Shown: piece by piece, positions 26,731 through 35,771 of the stretch | Layout: each line of letters opens with the position of its first letter | Position numbering within the stretch: position 1 is the first letter of the stretch | Origin: Halomonas caseinilytica | Lineage (GTDB): Bacteria; Pseudomonadota; Gammaproteobacteria; Pseudomonadales; Halomonadaceae | NCBI RefSeq assembly: GCF_001662305.1 | Contig: NZ_BDEP01000004.1 | Coordinates: 1-64,000 of the forward strand | Direction: 5' to 3' | DNA length: 64,000 nucleotides | The notes under the pieces: model-generated | What the model saw: only the letters and a program-made list of their open reading frames with translations | The model's database searches: none | Told to the model about the DNA's origin: nothing | Program-made: the position numbers and the translations under genes

Positions 26731-28341
26731 CTAGCGCAGCTCGAGCAACATCGTTTCCGGATCCTCCAGAAAGCCCTTCCAGACATTGCAGAACCGGGCG
26801 ATGGTACCGCCGTCGATCAGCCGGTGATCGCCGGCCCAGGTGGCGGTCATGATGGCTCTCGACACCACCTCGCCGTTGTCGTCGAAACGCGGCAGCCACT
26901 GGGTCTTGCCGATGGCGACGATAGCGACCTCGGGGGCATTGATGATCGGCGCGGCATAGGTTCCCCCCAGGGCGCCGATATTGGAGATGCTGATGGTACC
27001 GTCGCGCAGGTCCGCCTGGCTCACGCGGCCATCCCGCGCATCGGCGGTCAGCCGCTGAACCTCGCCGGCGATCTCCAGCAGCGAGCGGTGCTCGACGTGC
27101 TTGACGTTGGGCACCATCAGGCCAGCCTTGCCGTCCACCGCCATGCCGACGTTGCAATGCGGCAGGTAGTGAATCTCCTCGGCCTCGGCATCGAGCCGAC
27201 TGTTGAGGATCGGATACGCCTCGACCGCCAGCGCCAGGGCCTTCATGAAGAAGGGCATCAGCGTCAGGCGCATTTCCTCGGCCTCGGCACGCGGCTTGAG
27301 CCGCTCCCGCAGGGCCAGCAACTCGGTGACATCGATCTCCTCGCCGTACTGGAAGTGCGGAATGGTCGAGGCGGACTCCACCATCCGCTTGGCCATGGCG
27401 GCACGCACACCGCGCAACGGCTCGACTCGCGTCTCGGCCGGCCGGGTGCCAGCGGCAGCGGACGACGTCTCGGTGGCAGCAGCGACCGGCTCACCGCCAG
27501 CGGTGCTTCCTGACTCCAGATAGGCCAGCACGTCGCCCTTGAGCACCCGGCCATCCTTGCCGGAACCAGGTACCTGCTCCAGGCGCAGGTCGTTCTCGCG
27601 CAGCAGCCGACGCACGGCGGGACTGGCCGGTATGCGCCCATAGGCGCCCTGCCCCTTGCCTCGCTCGCCCTCGGTTCGCCGCTCTTTCGCCGGGGCCGGC
27701 GTGGTTCGGGTGGTCTCGGCCGTCGCAGCACGGCTTGCCTCCTGCTCGGCACCACGCTGGGCTTCGGCATCATCCGGCACGTAGGCAAACAGCGGCGCGT
27801 GGACCCGGGCCGTCTCGCCCTTACCAACATGCAGGCGACTCACCCGTCCCGATTCCGGCGCGGTGATCTCGACCATGGCCTTGTCGGTCATCACGTCGAC
27901 CACCGGTTGATCCTCGGCAATCGCGTCGCCTTCCTGAATGCGCCACTCGACGATCTCGCACTCCACGATGCCCTCGCCGATGTCCGGCAGGATGAATTCC
28001 CGGGCTGCCCCCTCGACCACCGGGGACGACGACTCGCTCGAGGTCTCCACGTGGTTCGATGATGCCTCGGCGGCATGTCGCTCGCTGATCTCGCTCGCGG
28101 CTTCGCCCTCGGCCTGATAGGCGAACAAAGGCTCATGCACCCGGGCGGTCTCGCCCTTGGCCACATGCAAGCGGGTCACGCGTCCCGATGCCGGTGCGGT
28201 GATCTCGACCAGTGCCTTGTCGGTCATCACCTCGACCACCGGTTGGTCCTCGACGATGTCGTCGCCTTCCTGGACACGCCACTCGACGACTTCGCACTCC
28301 ACGATACCTTCACCGATATCGGGCAGCTTGAACTCGGTCAT
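26731..28341 (-). CDS. bkdB: Branched-chain 2-oxoacid dehydrogenase E2 (dihydrolipoamide acyltransferase), two lipoyl domains
   Basis: Core acyltransferase that passes the branched acyl group from lipoate to CoA. Two near-identical lipoyl domains are visible, with modified lysines in VMTDKA at Lys42 and Lys154. A peripheral-subunit-binding domain (about 232-270, RIPASPAVRRLLREND) and the catalytic domain follow, with the HxxxDG active site GDHRLIDGG (His506, Asp510). The 536-residue length reflects the extra lipoyl domain, since Pseudomonas BkdB has one. It is the third gene of the E1alpha-E1beta-E2 operon. The E3 gene (lpdV) is not in the window, so E3 must come from elsewhere. Confidence 0.93.
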   Translation of the reverse strand: MTEFKLPDIGEGIVECEVVEWRVQEGDDIVEDQPVVEVMTDKALVEITAPASGRVTRLHVAKGETARVHEPLFAYQAEGEAASEISERHAAEASSNHVETSSESSSPVVEGAAREFILPDIGEGIVECEIVEWRIQEGDAIAEDQPVVDVMTDKAMVEITAPESGRVSRLHVGKGETARVHAPLFAYVPDDAEAQRGAEQEASRAATAETTRTTPAPAKERRTEGERGKGQGAYGRIPASPAVRRLLRENDLRLEQVPGSGKDGRVLKGDVLAYLESGSTAGGEPVAAATETSSAAAGTRPAETRVEPLRGVRAAMAKRMVESASTIPHFQYGEEIDVTELLALRERLKPRAEAEEMRLTLMPFFMKALALAVEAYPILNSRLDAEAEEIHYLPHCNVGMAVDGKAGLMVPNVKHVEHRSLLEIAGEVQRLTADARDGRVSQADLRDGTISISNIGALGGTYAAPIINAPEVAIVAIGKTQWLPRFDDNGEVVSRAIMTATWAGDHRLIDGGTIARFCNVWKGFLEDPETMLLELR

Positions 28342-28357
28342 GATCTCTCTCCCGTCC

Positions 28358-29335
28358 TTAATAGTGCACGCTAGCGCGGATAGCCTCGTGGATCTTGAGG
28401 TGATCCGGCAGGTATTCCTTCTCCAGCGTCAGCGGGAAGGGAGTATCCAGGCCGGTCACACGCATGACGGGCGATTCCAGGTACAGGAAGCAGCGTTCCT
28501 GGATGGCGGCGGCGATCTCGCCGGCGAAACCTCCGGTGCGTGGCGCCTCGTGGGTCACCACCAGGCGGCCGGTCTTGAACACCGAATCGGCCACGGTGTC
28601 CTCGTCCCAGGGCAGGATGGTGCGCAGGTCGATCACTTCACAGGAGATGCCGTCCTTTTCGGCAAGCTCAACGGCACGCTCGATGACTTCCATCTGAGCA
28701 CCCCAGCCCACCAGGGCGACATCACTGCCCTCCTTGGTGACCTCGGCCTCGCCGAGCGGCAGTTGATAGTCTTCTTCGGGCACCTCGCCTGTCGAGGCGC
28801 GATAGAGCCGTTTGGGTTCGAAGAACAGCACGGGGTCCGGGTCGCGGATCGAGGCCAGCAGCAAGCCCTTGGCCTCGTAGGGATTGCGGGGTATTACCAC
28901 CTTCAGTCCCGGTGTGTGCGCGAAGTAGGCCTCCGGCGACTGGGAGTGATAATGGCCGCCCGAGATACCGCCTCCATAAGGCGCGCGGAGCGTGAGGCCG
29001 CCGACATTGAACAGATCGCCCGAGCGATAGCGGAACTTGGCGGTCTCGTTGACGATCTGGTCGAAGGCCGGAAAGATGTAGTCGGCGAACTGGATCTCCG
29101 CCACCGGTACCGAGCCCTGGGCCGCCAGGCCATTGGCAAAGCCGACGATGCCTTGCTCGACGATCGGGGTATTGAAGCAGCGCGCGTGCCCGTATTTCTC
29201 CTGGAGATGGCTGGTGGCACGGAAGACACCGCCGAAGCTGCCCACGTCCTCACCGAAGCACAGCACGCGCTCGTCCTCGGCCATGGCGATATCCAGGGCA
29301 TTGTTGATGGCCTGCAGCATGTTCATGTTCGGCAT
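28358..29335 (-). CDS. bkdA2: Branched-chain 2-oxoacid dehydrogenase E1 beta subunit
   Basis: Transketolase-like beta half of the thiamine-diphosphate decarboxylase. The ATG at 29335 follows the E1alpha TGA by one base, so the start within the longer frame (29494) is rejected. The 325 residues show [73 protein letters not shown] and the C-terminal [14 protein letters not shown], all typical of BCKDH E1beta. It is co-transcribed with bkdA1 and bkdB. Confidence 0.94.
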   Translation of the reverse strand: MPNMNMLQAINNALDIAMAEDERVLCFGEDVGSFGGVFRATSHLQEKYGHARCFNTPIVEQGIVGFANGLAAQGSVPVAEIQFADYIFPAFDQIVNETAKFRYRSGDLFNVGGLTLRAPYGGGISGGHYHSQSPEAYFAHTPGLKVVIPRNPYEAKGLLLASIRDPDPVLFFEPKRLYRASTGEVPEEDYQLPLGEAEVTKEGSDVALVGWGAQMEVIERAVELAEKDGISCEVIDLRTILPWDEDTVADSVFKTGRLVVTHEAPRTGGFAGEIAAAIQERCFLYLESPVMRVTGLDTPFPLTLEKEYLPDHLKIHEAIRASVHY

Positions 29336-29336
29336 T

Positions 29337-30560
29337 TCAGGCCCCTCCCTGGTCGGTCGTGGCGTCGGCGCCGCCATTGACGCTCGGATCCAGTGATTGC
29401 GCGCCTTTCGGATAGGCGTCGGGATAACGACGGATATGCGCCTCCAGGGCATCGAGCTGGCGCTGCAACGCCGGGGTGACATCGGCATAGACATCGGTCA
29501 CCAGGGTGCCCAGAGCGGGCGGCGGGCGTTTCTCGGCACGCTTCATCGTCTCCAGCACCTCGCGGCGCAGCTCTTCCTGCAGTGATTGTTCCTCGTCGTC
29601 GGTCCACCAGTCGCGTTCGGCCATCCAGCGTTTCATGCGCAGGATCGGATCCTTCTCGCGCCAGGCTTCTTCCTCTTTCTTGGAGCGGTAGCCGGAAGGA
29701 TCGTCGGACGACGAGTGTGCCGCCAGCCGGTAGGTCATGGCCTCGATCAATACCGGCTTGTTGTGTTCCACCGCGATGCGACGCGCCTGTTCGGTGGCGC
29801 GATAGACTGCCAGGATGTCGTTGCCGTCGATGCGGATCACGTGCATGCGATAGCCCAGCGCCCGGGGCGCCACGCCGTCGGCAGCAAACTGTTCGACGGT
29901 CGGCGTGGAAATCGCATAGCCGTTGTTGCGGCAGAAGAAGATCACCGGCGCTTCATGCACCGCCGCCATGTTCAGGGCGGCATGGAAGTCCCCCTCGGAG
30001 GCAGCCCCCTCGCCGAAGAACACCAGGGTGCACAGACCTTCTCCGGCCAGCTTCTGACCATAGGCATAGCCGGTAGCCTGGGGAATCTGAGTCCCCAGCG
30101 GCGATGAGATGGTCATGTAATGCAGCTTGCGCGAACCATAGTGAACCGGCATCTGCCGGCCCTTGCCGTAGTCGAGCTCGTTGCCGAACAGCTGGTTCAT
30201 GAATTCGTCGAAGCTGAAGCCCCGATAGACCAGCGCCCCCTGTTCACGGTACTGGGCCATGATCATGTCGGCATCGTCGAGCGCCGCCGTGGCACCGACC
30301 ACCGCGGCCTCCTCGCCGGTACACTGCATGTAGAAGCTGAGCCGCCCCTGGCGTTGTGCCGCCATCATGCGCTCGTCCATCACGCGGGTGGCGAGCATTG
30401 CCTGGTAGATACGGCGCGCCTTGGCCCGTTCGAGCTGCGGCGCTTCGGCCCCCTCGATGAGTCGACCGTCCTGGGACAGGACACGATAGGTGGGAATGCT
30501 GTACTCGTCCCCAGCCAGGAACGCCGGCGTGGACGTCTCTCGCGTTGTTGTCATCGTCAT
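29337..30560 (-). CDS. bkdA1: Branched-chain 2-oxoacid dehydrogenase E1 alpha subunit
   Basis: Thiamine-diphosphate-binding subunit that decarboxylates the 2-oxoacids of Val, Leu and Ile. The ATG at 30560 is chosen for the AAGGATC site just upstream; the longer frame to 30635 would run into the promoter region. The ThDP motif is [23 protein letters not shown], with NNGYAISTP and the phosphorylation-loop region [16 protein letters not shown]. In mammals the equivalent serine next to His is the target of BCKDH kinase. The 407 residues fit BkdA1 (410). A LiuR-like palindrome lies 85-100 bp upstream. Confidence 0.94.
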   Translation of the reverse strand: MTMTTTRETSTPAFLAGDEYSIPTYRVLSQDGRLIEGAEAPQLERAKARRIYQAMLATRVMDERMMAAQRQGRLSFYMQCTGEEAAVVGATAALDDADMIMAQYREQGALVYRGFSFDEFMNQLFGNELDYGKGRQMPVHYGSRKLHYMTISSPLGTQIPQATGYAYGQKLAGEGLCTLVFFGEGAASEGDFHAALNMAAVHEAPVIFFCRNNGYAISTPTVEQFAADGVAPRALGYRMHVIRIDGNDILAVYRATEQARRIAVEHNKPVLIEAMTYRLAAHSSSDDPSGYRSKKEEEAWREKDPILRMKRWMAERDWWTDDEEQSLQEELRREVLETMKRAEKRPPPALGTLVTDVYADVTPALQRQLDALEAHIRRYPDAYPKGAQSLDPSVNGGADATTDQGGA

Positions 30561-30644
30561 GATCCTTACCCCTTTTGGGGGCAGTGTTGTCTCTATTCCT
30601 TCGGTCCGCCAGGGGGTTGCCCGGACGCCGATCAACGCAACAAA

Positions 30645-30660
30645 TTGACGTTAACGTAAA
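30645..30660. promoter_or_regulatory. LiuR-like palindromic operator upstream of the bkd operon
   Basis: TTGACGTTAACGTAAA is a 16-bp near-perfect palindrome, consistent with sites of the MerR-family regulator LiuR, which controls branched-chain amino acid breakdown in Proteobacteria. It lies about 85 bp before the bkdA1 start. No liuR gene is in this window, so the regulator is inferred. Confidence 0.5.
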
Positions 30661-30767
30661 CTGCGATCCAAGAACAGTCCTACGAACGACGAACTGTCCT
30701 GCAATGGAATTCCGAGCCTCTCCTCGTTGCCGCCTCTCTCCGACAGCATAGCGCATGAACGCCCTGT

Positions 30768-31514
30768 TCAGGATGACGAGGCGGGCTGGAAGCGGGCAAA
30801 CAAGCTGTCGACACTGAGCGCCAGCAGGCCGATCAGCAACGCGCCCTGCAGGACATGGGCCGTATTACCGTTGACGATGCCGGAGATGATCGGGTCGCCC
30901 AGGTTGCTCGCCCCTACCGTGGCACCGATGGCTGCGGTGGCGATATTGATGGTCACCGAGGTGCGAATACCGGCCAGGATCACCGGTGCCGCCAACGGCA
31001 GTTCCACCTGGCGCAGGCGCTGGCCACCGGTCATGCCCATGCCGCGTGCCGCCTCGGCAACGCCGGGATCGATGCCTTCGAGCCCAGCCAGGGTGTTGCG
31101 CACGATGGGCAACAAGCCATAGAGCAGCAGGGCCACGATGATCGGCAGCGTACCGAAGCCGAGCACCGGCACGGCAAGCGCCAGCACGGCGACCGGTGGA
31201 AACGTCTGGCCGATGGACGCCAGCTGGCCGACCAGCGGCAGGAAGTCGCGCCCACCGGGACGCGTCACGGCCACTGCGGCCCCGACCCCCAGCAGGATGG
31301 CCAGCAAGGCGGCCACGCCCACCACCAGCAGATGGCGCCCCAGCAGGACGATGAAATCCGCTCGGTCGTAGATCAGTGCCTGGCTGTCAGGCTCGACGAG
31401 ACGGAACAAGCCTTTCAGTCCTTCCATGCCCAGGCAGGCAGACAGCAAGAGCGACAGCCACAGCAAGGGCGAAAGCCAGCCGTATCCCCGCGAGGACCTC
31501 CCCTTACGCATCAT
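30768..31514 (-). CDS. yehW: Osmoprotectant-type ABC importer permease (YehW-like)
   Basis: Inner-membrane permease of a glycine-betaine/choline-type importer. The ATG at 31514 (MMRKGRSS) overlaps the end of the ATPase gene by about 11 bp; the longer frame reads through the ATPase gene out of frame and is discarded. The 248 residues carry about six hydrophobic helices and the permease EAA-type loop EAARGMGMTGGQRLRQVELPLA. It is the fourth gene in an order identical to E. coli yehZYXW (osmF operon). Confidence 0.9.
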   Translation of the reverse strand: MMRKGRSSRGYGWLSPLLWLSLLLSACLGMEGLKGLFRLVEPDSQALIYDRADFIVLLGRHLLVVGVAALLAILLGVGAAVAVTRPGGRDFLPLVGQLASIGQTFPPVAVLALAVPVLGFGTLPIIVALLLYGLLPIVRNTLAGLEGIDPGVAEAARGMGMTGGQRLRQVELPLAAPVILAGIRTSVTINIATAAIGATVGASNLGDPIISGIVNGNTAHVLQGALLIGLLALSVDSLFARFQPASSS

Positions 31515-32451
31515 GGTCTCGCGCTCCCACCAACCGCCGCAGGGAAAGCTCGCCGATGGGCACCTCATCGTCATCGACCACGGCAAGGTGCTCGACATGG
31601 CGCCACAGCATGACCGACAACGCCTCGCGCAGTGTGGCATCCCGGGCAATTCGCTCCTCGGCCAGCGGCCCCGGCCCGAGCGGCGACATCCGTTCGCTGA
31701 CGGGCAGCAAGGCAGCTTCCTTGAGGCCGCGGTCCTCGCCGCCGAGCAGGGATTCAACAAAAGCATCGGCGGGAGCGCGCAGCAACTCGATGGGATGGCC
31801 CTGCTGGACGATACGCCCCTGATTCATGACCACCAGCCGATCCGCCAGCCGCAGTGCCTCGTCCATGTCATGGGTGACGAAGACGATGGTCTTGTGCAAC
31901 CGCGCCTGCAAGCGGGCCAGCTCGTCCTGCAGCGACTCCCGGGTGATCGGGTCCAGAGCGCCGAAGGGTTCGTCCATCAGCAGAATCTCGGGGTCGGCGG
32001 CCAGAGCCCGCGCCACGCCGACACGCTGCGCCTGGCCGCCGGAAAGCTGGCTGGGATACTTGTCGGCGAACTCCGTCATGGAAAGCTCGAGCAACGCCAT
32101 CAGCTCCTCGACTCGCTCCCGCACCCGGTTGGCCGGCCACTTCAACAGCCGCGGCACCAGGCCGATATTGCGCTCGACGGTCCAGTGCGGAAACAAGCCG
32201 GTACTCTGGATGGCATAGCCGATGCGTCGGCGCAGTACTTCCTCACGGAACTCCCGTACCGGCTGGCCATCCAGGTGGATCTCGCCATCACTGTGCTCGA
32301 TGAGGCGATTGATCATGCGCAGGGTCGTGGACTTGCCACAGCCAGACGTGCCGACCAGCACGCATAGCTCACCCTTGCCCACACTCAGTGAGATATCGTC
32401 CACCGCCACGGCATCGCCGAAGCGCTTGGTCACGTGGATCAGTTCGATCAT
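31504..32451 (-). CDS. yehX: Osmoprotectant-type ABC importer ATP-binding protein (YehX/OsmV-like)
   Basis: ATPase that powers compatible-solute uptake. Walker A GTSGCGKST is at 34-42, signature LSGGQAQRVGVARAL at about 135-149, and Walker B ILLMDEPFGALDP follows. A C-terminal extension (about 240-315) with two CBS-like segments is expected for OpuCA/YehX and may sense ionic strength. The start overlaps the upstream permease stop by 4 bp (ATGA). The 315 residues match YehX (308). Confidence 0.93.
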   Translation of the reverse strand: MIELIHVTKRFGDAVAVDDISLSVGKGELCVLVGTSGCGKSTTLRMINRLIEHSDGEIHLDGQPVREFREEVLRRRIGYAIQSTGLFPHWTVERNIGLVPRLLKWPANRVRERVEELMALLELSMTEFADKYPSQLSGGQAQRVGVARALAADPEILLMDEPFGALDPITRESLQDELARLQARLHKTIVFVTHDMDEALRLADRLVVMNQGRIVQQGHPIELLRAPADAFVESLLGGEDRGLKEAALLPVSERMSPLGPGPLAEERIARDATLREALSVMLWRHVEHLAVVDDDEVPIGELSLRRLVGARDHDA

Positions 32452-33614
32452 GTCGCCCCTCCCGGGCGCAGCAGGTCGGTCAGAGCCCCCAGCAGCGCAT
32501 CCGCCACCAGCGCCATGGCGAGGATCGGCAAGGCACCGAGCAGCACCATATCCATGGCGGCCTGCCCGAGCCCCTGGAAGATGAAGGTGCCCAGGCCACC
32601 GGCACCGATCAGGGCCGCCACCGCCGTCAGCCCGATGGCCTGGACGGTGGTGATACGAATGCCTTCCAGGATCAACGGCAAGGCCAGTGGCAACCGGACC
32701 TGACGGAACACCTGGCCACGACTCATGCCCATGCCTCGCGCCGCCTCGATGACATCGAGGTCCACTTCATCCAGCGCCACATAGGTATTGCGTACCATGG
32801 GCAACAGGCTGTAGCCGATCAGTGCCAGCAGTGCCGGTGCCCAGCCGATACCGCTGACGCCGAACGCGGCGAGCCAGTCGAAGCGACTCGACAGCCAGGC
32901 CAGCGGCGCCAGGAGCAGACCGAACAGCGCCAGGCTGGGAATCGTCTGCAGGAAGTTGAGGATCGCAAAGCCGACCCGCTGCGCCCTGGGCCAGTGACGC
33001 ATGGCCATGGCCAGACCGACGCCCAGCAGGAGACTGAGGCAGACGGCCACGCCGACCAGCAAGAGGTGTTCAGCGATCGCCGACACAAAGGCCTCGCTGC
33101 GCCCCTGATATTCCTGGCGAAGCGCCAGTGGCTCGAGCCCGAACGAGAGGCATGCCGCCAGGCTGGCCAGGGGCACGAGCAACAACGCCCAACCCCGTGC
33201 GCGAGGCATCGTCAAGCGAGTGCGCAGCTCGATCAATGCCAGCAGCAACAGGAACAACGCCATCCAGACACCGCCACCGATGCCCATGCGCGCCTGGGGC
33301 ATGTCCGGATCGACCGTGAACGCCGCCGCGACCATCAGCCAGACCGGCAATGCCGAGAGCATCAACACCACCAGCCCCGTCGACCACCGCAGGCGATCCG
33401 GCGTCGGACGCCAGGCCAGCCCCAGGGCAACGAGCAAGGGCGAGATGCTCACCGCCATCCCGCCCCATCCGGCAACCCCCAGCACATCGACCCCCTGGCC
33501 GGGCACGATGCGGTTAGGCGCCACACTCACTGCATCGAGCCCCAGCCAAGCGACCAGGGTGGCCAGGAACAAACTGGCCAGGACAATGTTTGGCTGCACC
33601 GCATCCCTGCGCAC
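32448..33614 (-). CDS. yehY: Osmoprotectant-type ABC importer permease (YehY-like)
   Basis: A 388-residue integral membrane permease with about nine hydrophobic helices and the EAARGMGMSRGQVFRQVRLPLALPL loop (read in pieces), as in YehY (385 aa), which carries extra N-terminal helices compared with OpuCB. The start is GTG at 33614: GAGG lies 6 bases upstream, whereas the TTG at 33620 would sit on top of the ribosome site. It begins 9 bp after osmF ends. Confidence 0.9.
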   Translation of the reverse strand: MRRDAVQPNIVLASLFLATLVAWLGLDAVSVAPNRIVPGQGVDVLGVAGWGGMAVSISPLLVALGLAWRPTPDRLRWSTGLVVLMLSALPVWLMVAAAFTVDPDMPQARMGIGGGVWMALFLLLLALIELRTRLTMPRARGWALLLVPLASLAACLSFGLEPLALRQEYQGRSEAFVSAIAEHLLLVGVAVCLSLLLGVGLAMAMRHWPRAQRVGFAILNFLQTIPSLALFGLLLAPLAWLSSRFDWLAAFGVSGIGWAPALLALIGYSLLPMVRNTYVALDEVDLDVIEAARGMGMSRGQVFRQVRLPLALPLILEGIRITTVQAIGLTAVAALIGAGGLGTFIFQGLGQAAMDMVLLGALPILAMALVADALLGALTDLLRPGGAT

Positions 33615-33622
33615 GCCCAACC

Positions 33623-34543
33623 TCAGCTATCCAGGCTGTCGAGGAAGTCGGACGCCACCTGGGCCGGATCGAGCCCATCGACCGCCACGTCGCCATTGAG
33701 TCGCTGCAGGGTATCGCGATCCAGAGCCTCGAAGACCGGCGCCAGCAGGGTCTCGATCTCAGGATGCGCTTGTAACACGCTCTCACGCACCACCGGCGTC
33801 GGCTGATAGACCGGCTGCACGCCGAGGGTGTCGTCCATCACCACCAGGTCCAGCGCCTTGAGTCCACCGTCGGTGCCATAGGTCATGGCGGCGTTGACAC
33901 CACTGGTCTGCTGGGCGGCGGCACGCATGGTAGCGGCGGTGTTGCCGCCGGAAAGCACCAGCAGCTGATCGTCGGAAAGATCGAACCCATAGGCTTCCTG
34001 GAATGCCGGCAGCGCCTGGGGCGACTCGACGAACTCGGCACTGGCCGCCAACTTGACGTCACCGCCCTCGTCGAGATAGTTCGCCAGATCCTCGAGGCTG
34101 GCGAGATCGTGCTCGCGCGCCACTTCCCCGCGCACGCTGATCGCCCAGGTATTGTTGGCCTCTGCCGGGGTCAGCCAGACCAGGCCGTTGCGTTCGCGGT
34201 CCTCGGCCTTGACGGTCTGATAGGCCTGCTCGGCATCCTTCCACACCGGGCTGTCGGCCATGTCGAAGAAGAAGGCACCATTGCCGGTGTATTCCGGATA
34301 GAGATCGATCTCCCCTGCCGTGAGCGCCTCGCGCACGATGCTGGTGGTCCCGAGTTGCAGGCGATTCTCCACATCGATACCGCCATTCTCCAGACGCTGC
34401 AGGATCAATTGCCCGAGCACCGAGCCTTCGGTATCGATCTTGGAGGCCACCACCACCGGAGAATCGTCGGCCTGGGCCAGGGAGAAGGTCATCAAGGTGC
34501 CGACCGCGGCGGCGGCGAAACGCGTCAATACAGGGGTCATCAT
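33623..34543 (-). CDS. osmF: Osmoprotectant-binding periplasmic protein (OsmF/YehZ-like)
   Basis: Solute receptor of the importer. A signal peptide (cleavage near LAQA|DD) is followed by the family pattern VVVASKIDTEGSVLGQLIL, LQLGTTSIVREALTAGEIDLYPEYTGNGAFFF (in pieces) and NTWAISVRGEVA. The ATG at 34543 is preferred to the GTG two codons upstream because AGGTG lies just before it. The 306 residues match OsmF. The E. coli homologue has low betaine affinity and is induced in stationary phase; in a halophile it may import betaine or another compatible solute. A sigma-70/sigma-S-type promoter precedes it. Confidence 0.93.
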   Translation of the reverse strand: MMTPVLTRFAAAAVGTLMTFSLAQADDSPVVVASKIDTEGSVLGQLILQRLENGGIDVENRLQLGTTSIVREALTAGEIDLYPEYTGNGAFFFDMADSPVWKDAEQAYQTVKAEDRERNGLVWLTPAEANNTWAISVRGEVAREHDLASLEDLANYLDEGGDVKLAASAEFVESPQALPAFQEAYGFDLSDDQLLVLSGGNTAATMRAAAQQTSGVNAAMTYGTDGGLKALDLVVMDDTLGVQPVYQPTPVVRESVLQAHPEIETLLAPVFEALDRDTLQRLNGDVAVDGLDPAQVASDFLDSLDS

Positions 34544-34574
34544 TAGCACCTGCTTGCTGTGTATGTATCCTGAG

Positions 34575-34604
34575 AGTATAAGGCCCGACGCCTCGGGCTG
34601 TCAG
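34575..34604 (-). promoter_or_regulatory. Promoter of the osmF operon
   Basis: On the minus strand CTGACA (34604-34599), an 18-bp spacer and TATACT (34580-34575) lie about 32 bp before the osmF start. The preceding CT of the -10 box fits both sigma-70 and sigma-S; E. coli yehZ is RpoS-dependent. Confidence 0.5.
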
Positions 34605-34634
34605 AACGGCACCTCAACGCCGCAGCGAGGGCGC

Positions 34635-35603
34635 ATGCCACCCCACGATACCGACTTCCTGGAGCGCTGGCAGCATCCCCAGGTCAGAGACCTCGCCTGG
34701 TTATTGCTGGCCCCGGACCTGCTGGCCCTGGCCTGGCCCGGTCGCCCTACCCGGTACGCCCTGGGTCTTGGCGATGCGGGCGCACTGCATGGCTATCTCG
34801 ACGCCCAGCAGGCACGTCCCGATGCCCTCGAGGCCAAGACGGGCGCGCCCGGCGCGACACGCCTGGGTCACTACCACGAGCGCCTGTGGCAGCACCTGCT
34901 GGAAACCGCGCCGGGCACGCAACTGCTGGCACATAACCTGCCGGTCGTGCGCGAGCGTCGCACCCTGGGCGAACTCGACCTGCTCTATCGGAGGAACGGC
35001 GACCGCACGCCCGTGCATCTCGAAGTGGCCATCAAGTTCTATCTGGGTCTGCCGGAAGGGCCTGGCCAAGCGCACGATCAGGCACGTTGGATCGGCCCGG
35101 GCGGCCTCGACAGCCTGGCCATCAAGCGTACTCACCTCGAGCGCCATCAATTGCCCATGGTGGCCATGCCGGAGGCACAACGCGCCTTGTCGCAACGACT
35201 CGGCGAGCACTTCGATGGCCGGTTGCGTCAGCAGCTGGCGATGCCCGGCGTGCTCTTTTATCCCTACCGGCAGCGGATGCCGTCGCCGCGCCAGGCACAT
35301 CCCGCCCATCGCCGCGGGCAATGGTTGCATTGGCGTGACTGGCCGGCCATGGCGGCAACGCTACCCACGCGAATACGTGGTGCCTGCCTGGGCAAGCCTC
35401 ACTGGCTGGCGCCGCCCCGCCAGGCAGAGCTGATGCCGCTCACGGCGCTCTCGGCGTGGCTCGACACGCATTTCACCCACGGCGGAGCACCGCGGCAGCT
35501 CGCCCTGCACGACCCCGTCCAAGGCTGGCGACGCCTCTTCGTGGTCGATGACGCCTGGCCACGCCAGATTCCCTTGCCACCGTCGGCCCGAGACCTGTCT
35601 TGA
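34635..35603 (+). CDS. DUF1853 family protein (possible PD-(D/E)XK nuclease-like fold)
   Basis: A 322-residue uncharacterised protein with the family pattern HPQVRDLAWLLLAPDLL at the start and a central HNLPVVRERRTLGELDLLYR...VHLEVAIKFYLGL. The Glu-x-Asp followed by LEVAIKF is reminiscent of the PD-(D/E)XK nuclease core, and DUF1853 has been discussed in that superfamily; this is an inference, not shown by activity. The ATG at 34635 has CGAGGG upstream. It is divergent from osmF, with no functional link evident. Confidence 0.8.
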   Translation: MPPHDTDFLERWQHPQVRDLAWLLLAPDLLALAWPGRPTRYALGLGDAGALHGYLDAQQARPDALEAKTGAPGATRLGHYHERLWQHLLETAPGTQLLAHNLPVVRERRTLGELDLLYRRNGDRTPVHLEVAIKFYLGLPEGPGQAHDQARWIGPGGLDSLAIKRTHLERHQLPMVAMPEAQRALSQRLGEHFDGRLRQQLAMPGVLFYPYRQRMPSPRQAHPAHRRGQWLHWRDWPAMAATLPTRIRGACLGKPHWLAPPRQAELMPLTALSAWLDTHFTHGGAPRQLALHDPVQGWRRLFVVDDAWPRQIPLPPSARDLS

Positions 35604-35771
35604 TTCGACTCGCCCCCAACCCACTCGTGACGAGAAAGCCCCTCCGGCAAATGGCGCGGGTGACGATTTCCATGAAGGTTTCCATGCCGTGATGGCGGCC
35701 TTGTCGGCCAGGCGAACGCCCCAGGACGGGAACGGCATGATGCGAACGGTGATGGTGTCAGGGAGATGACA

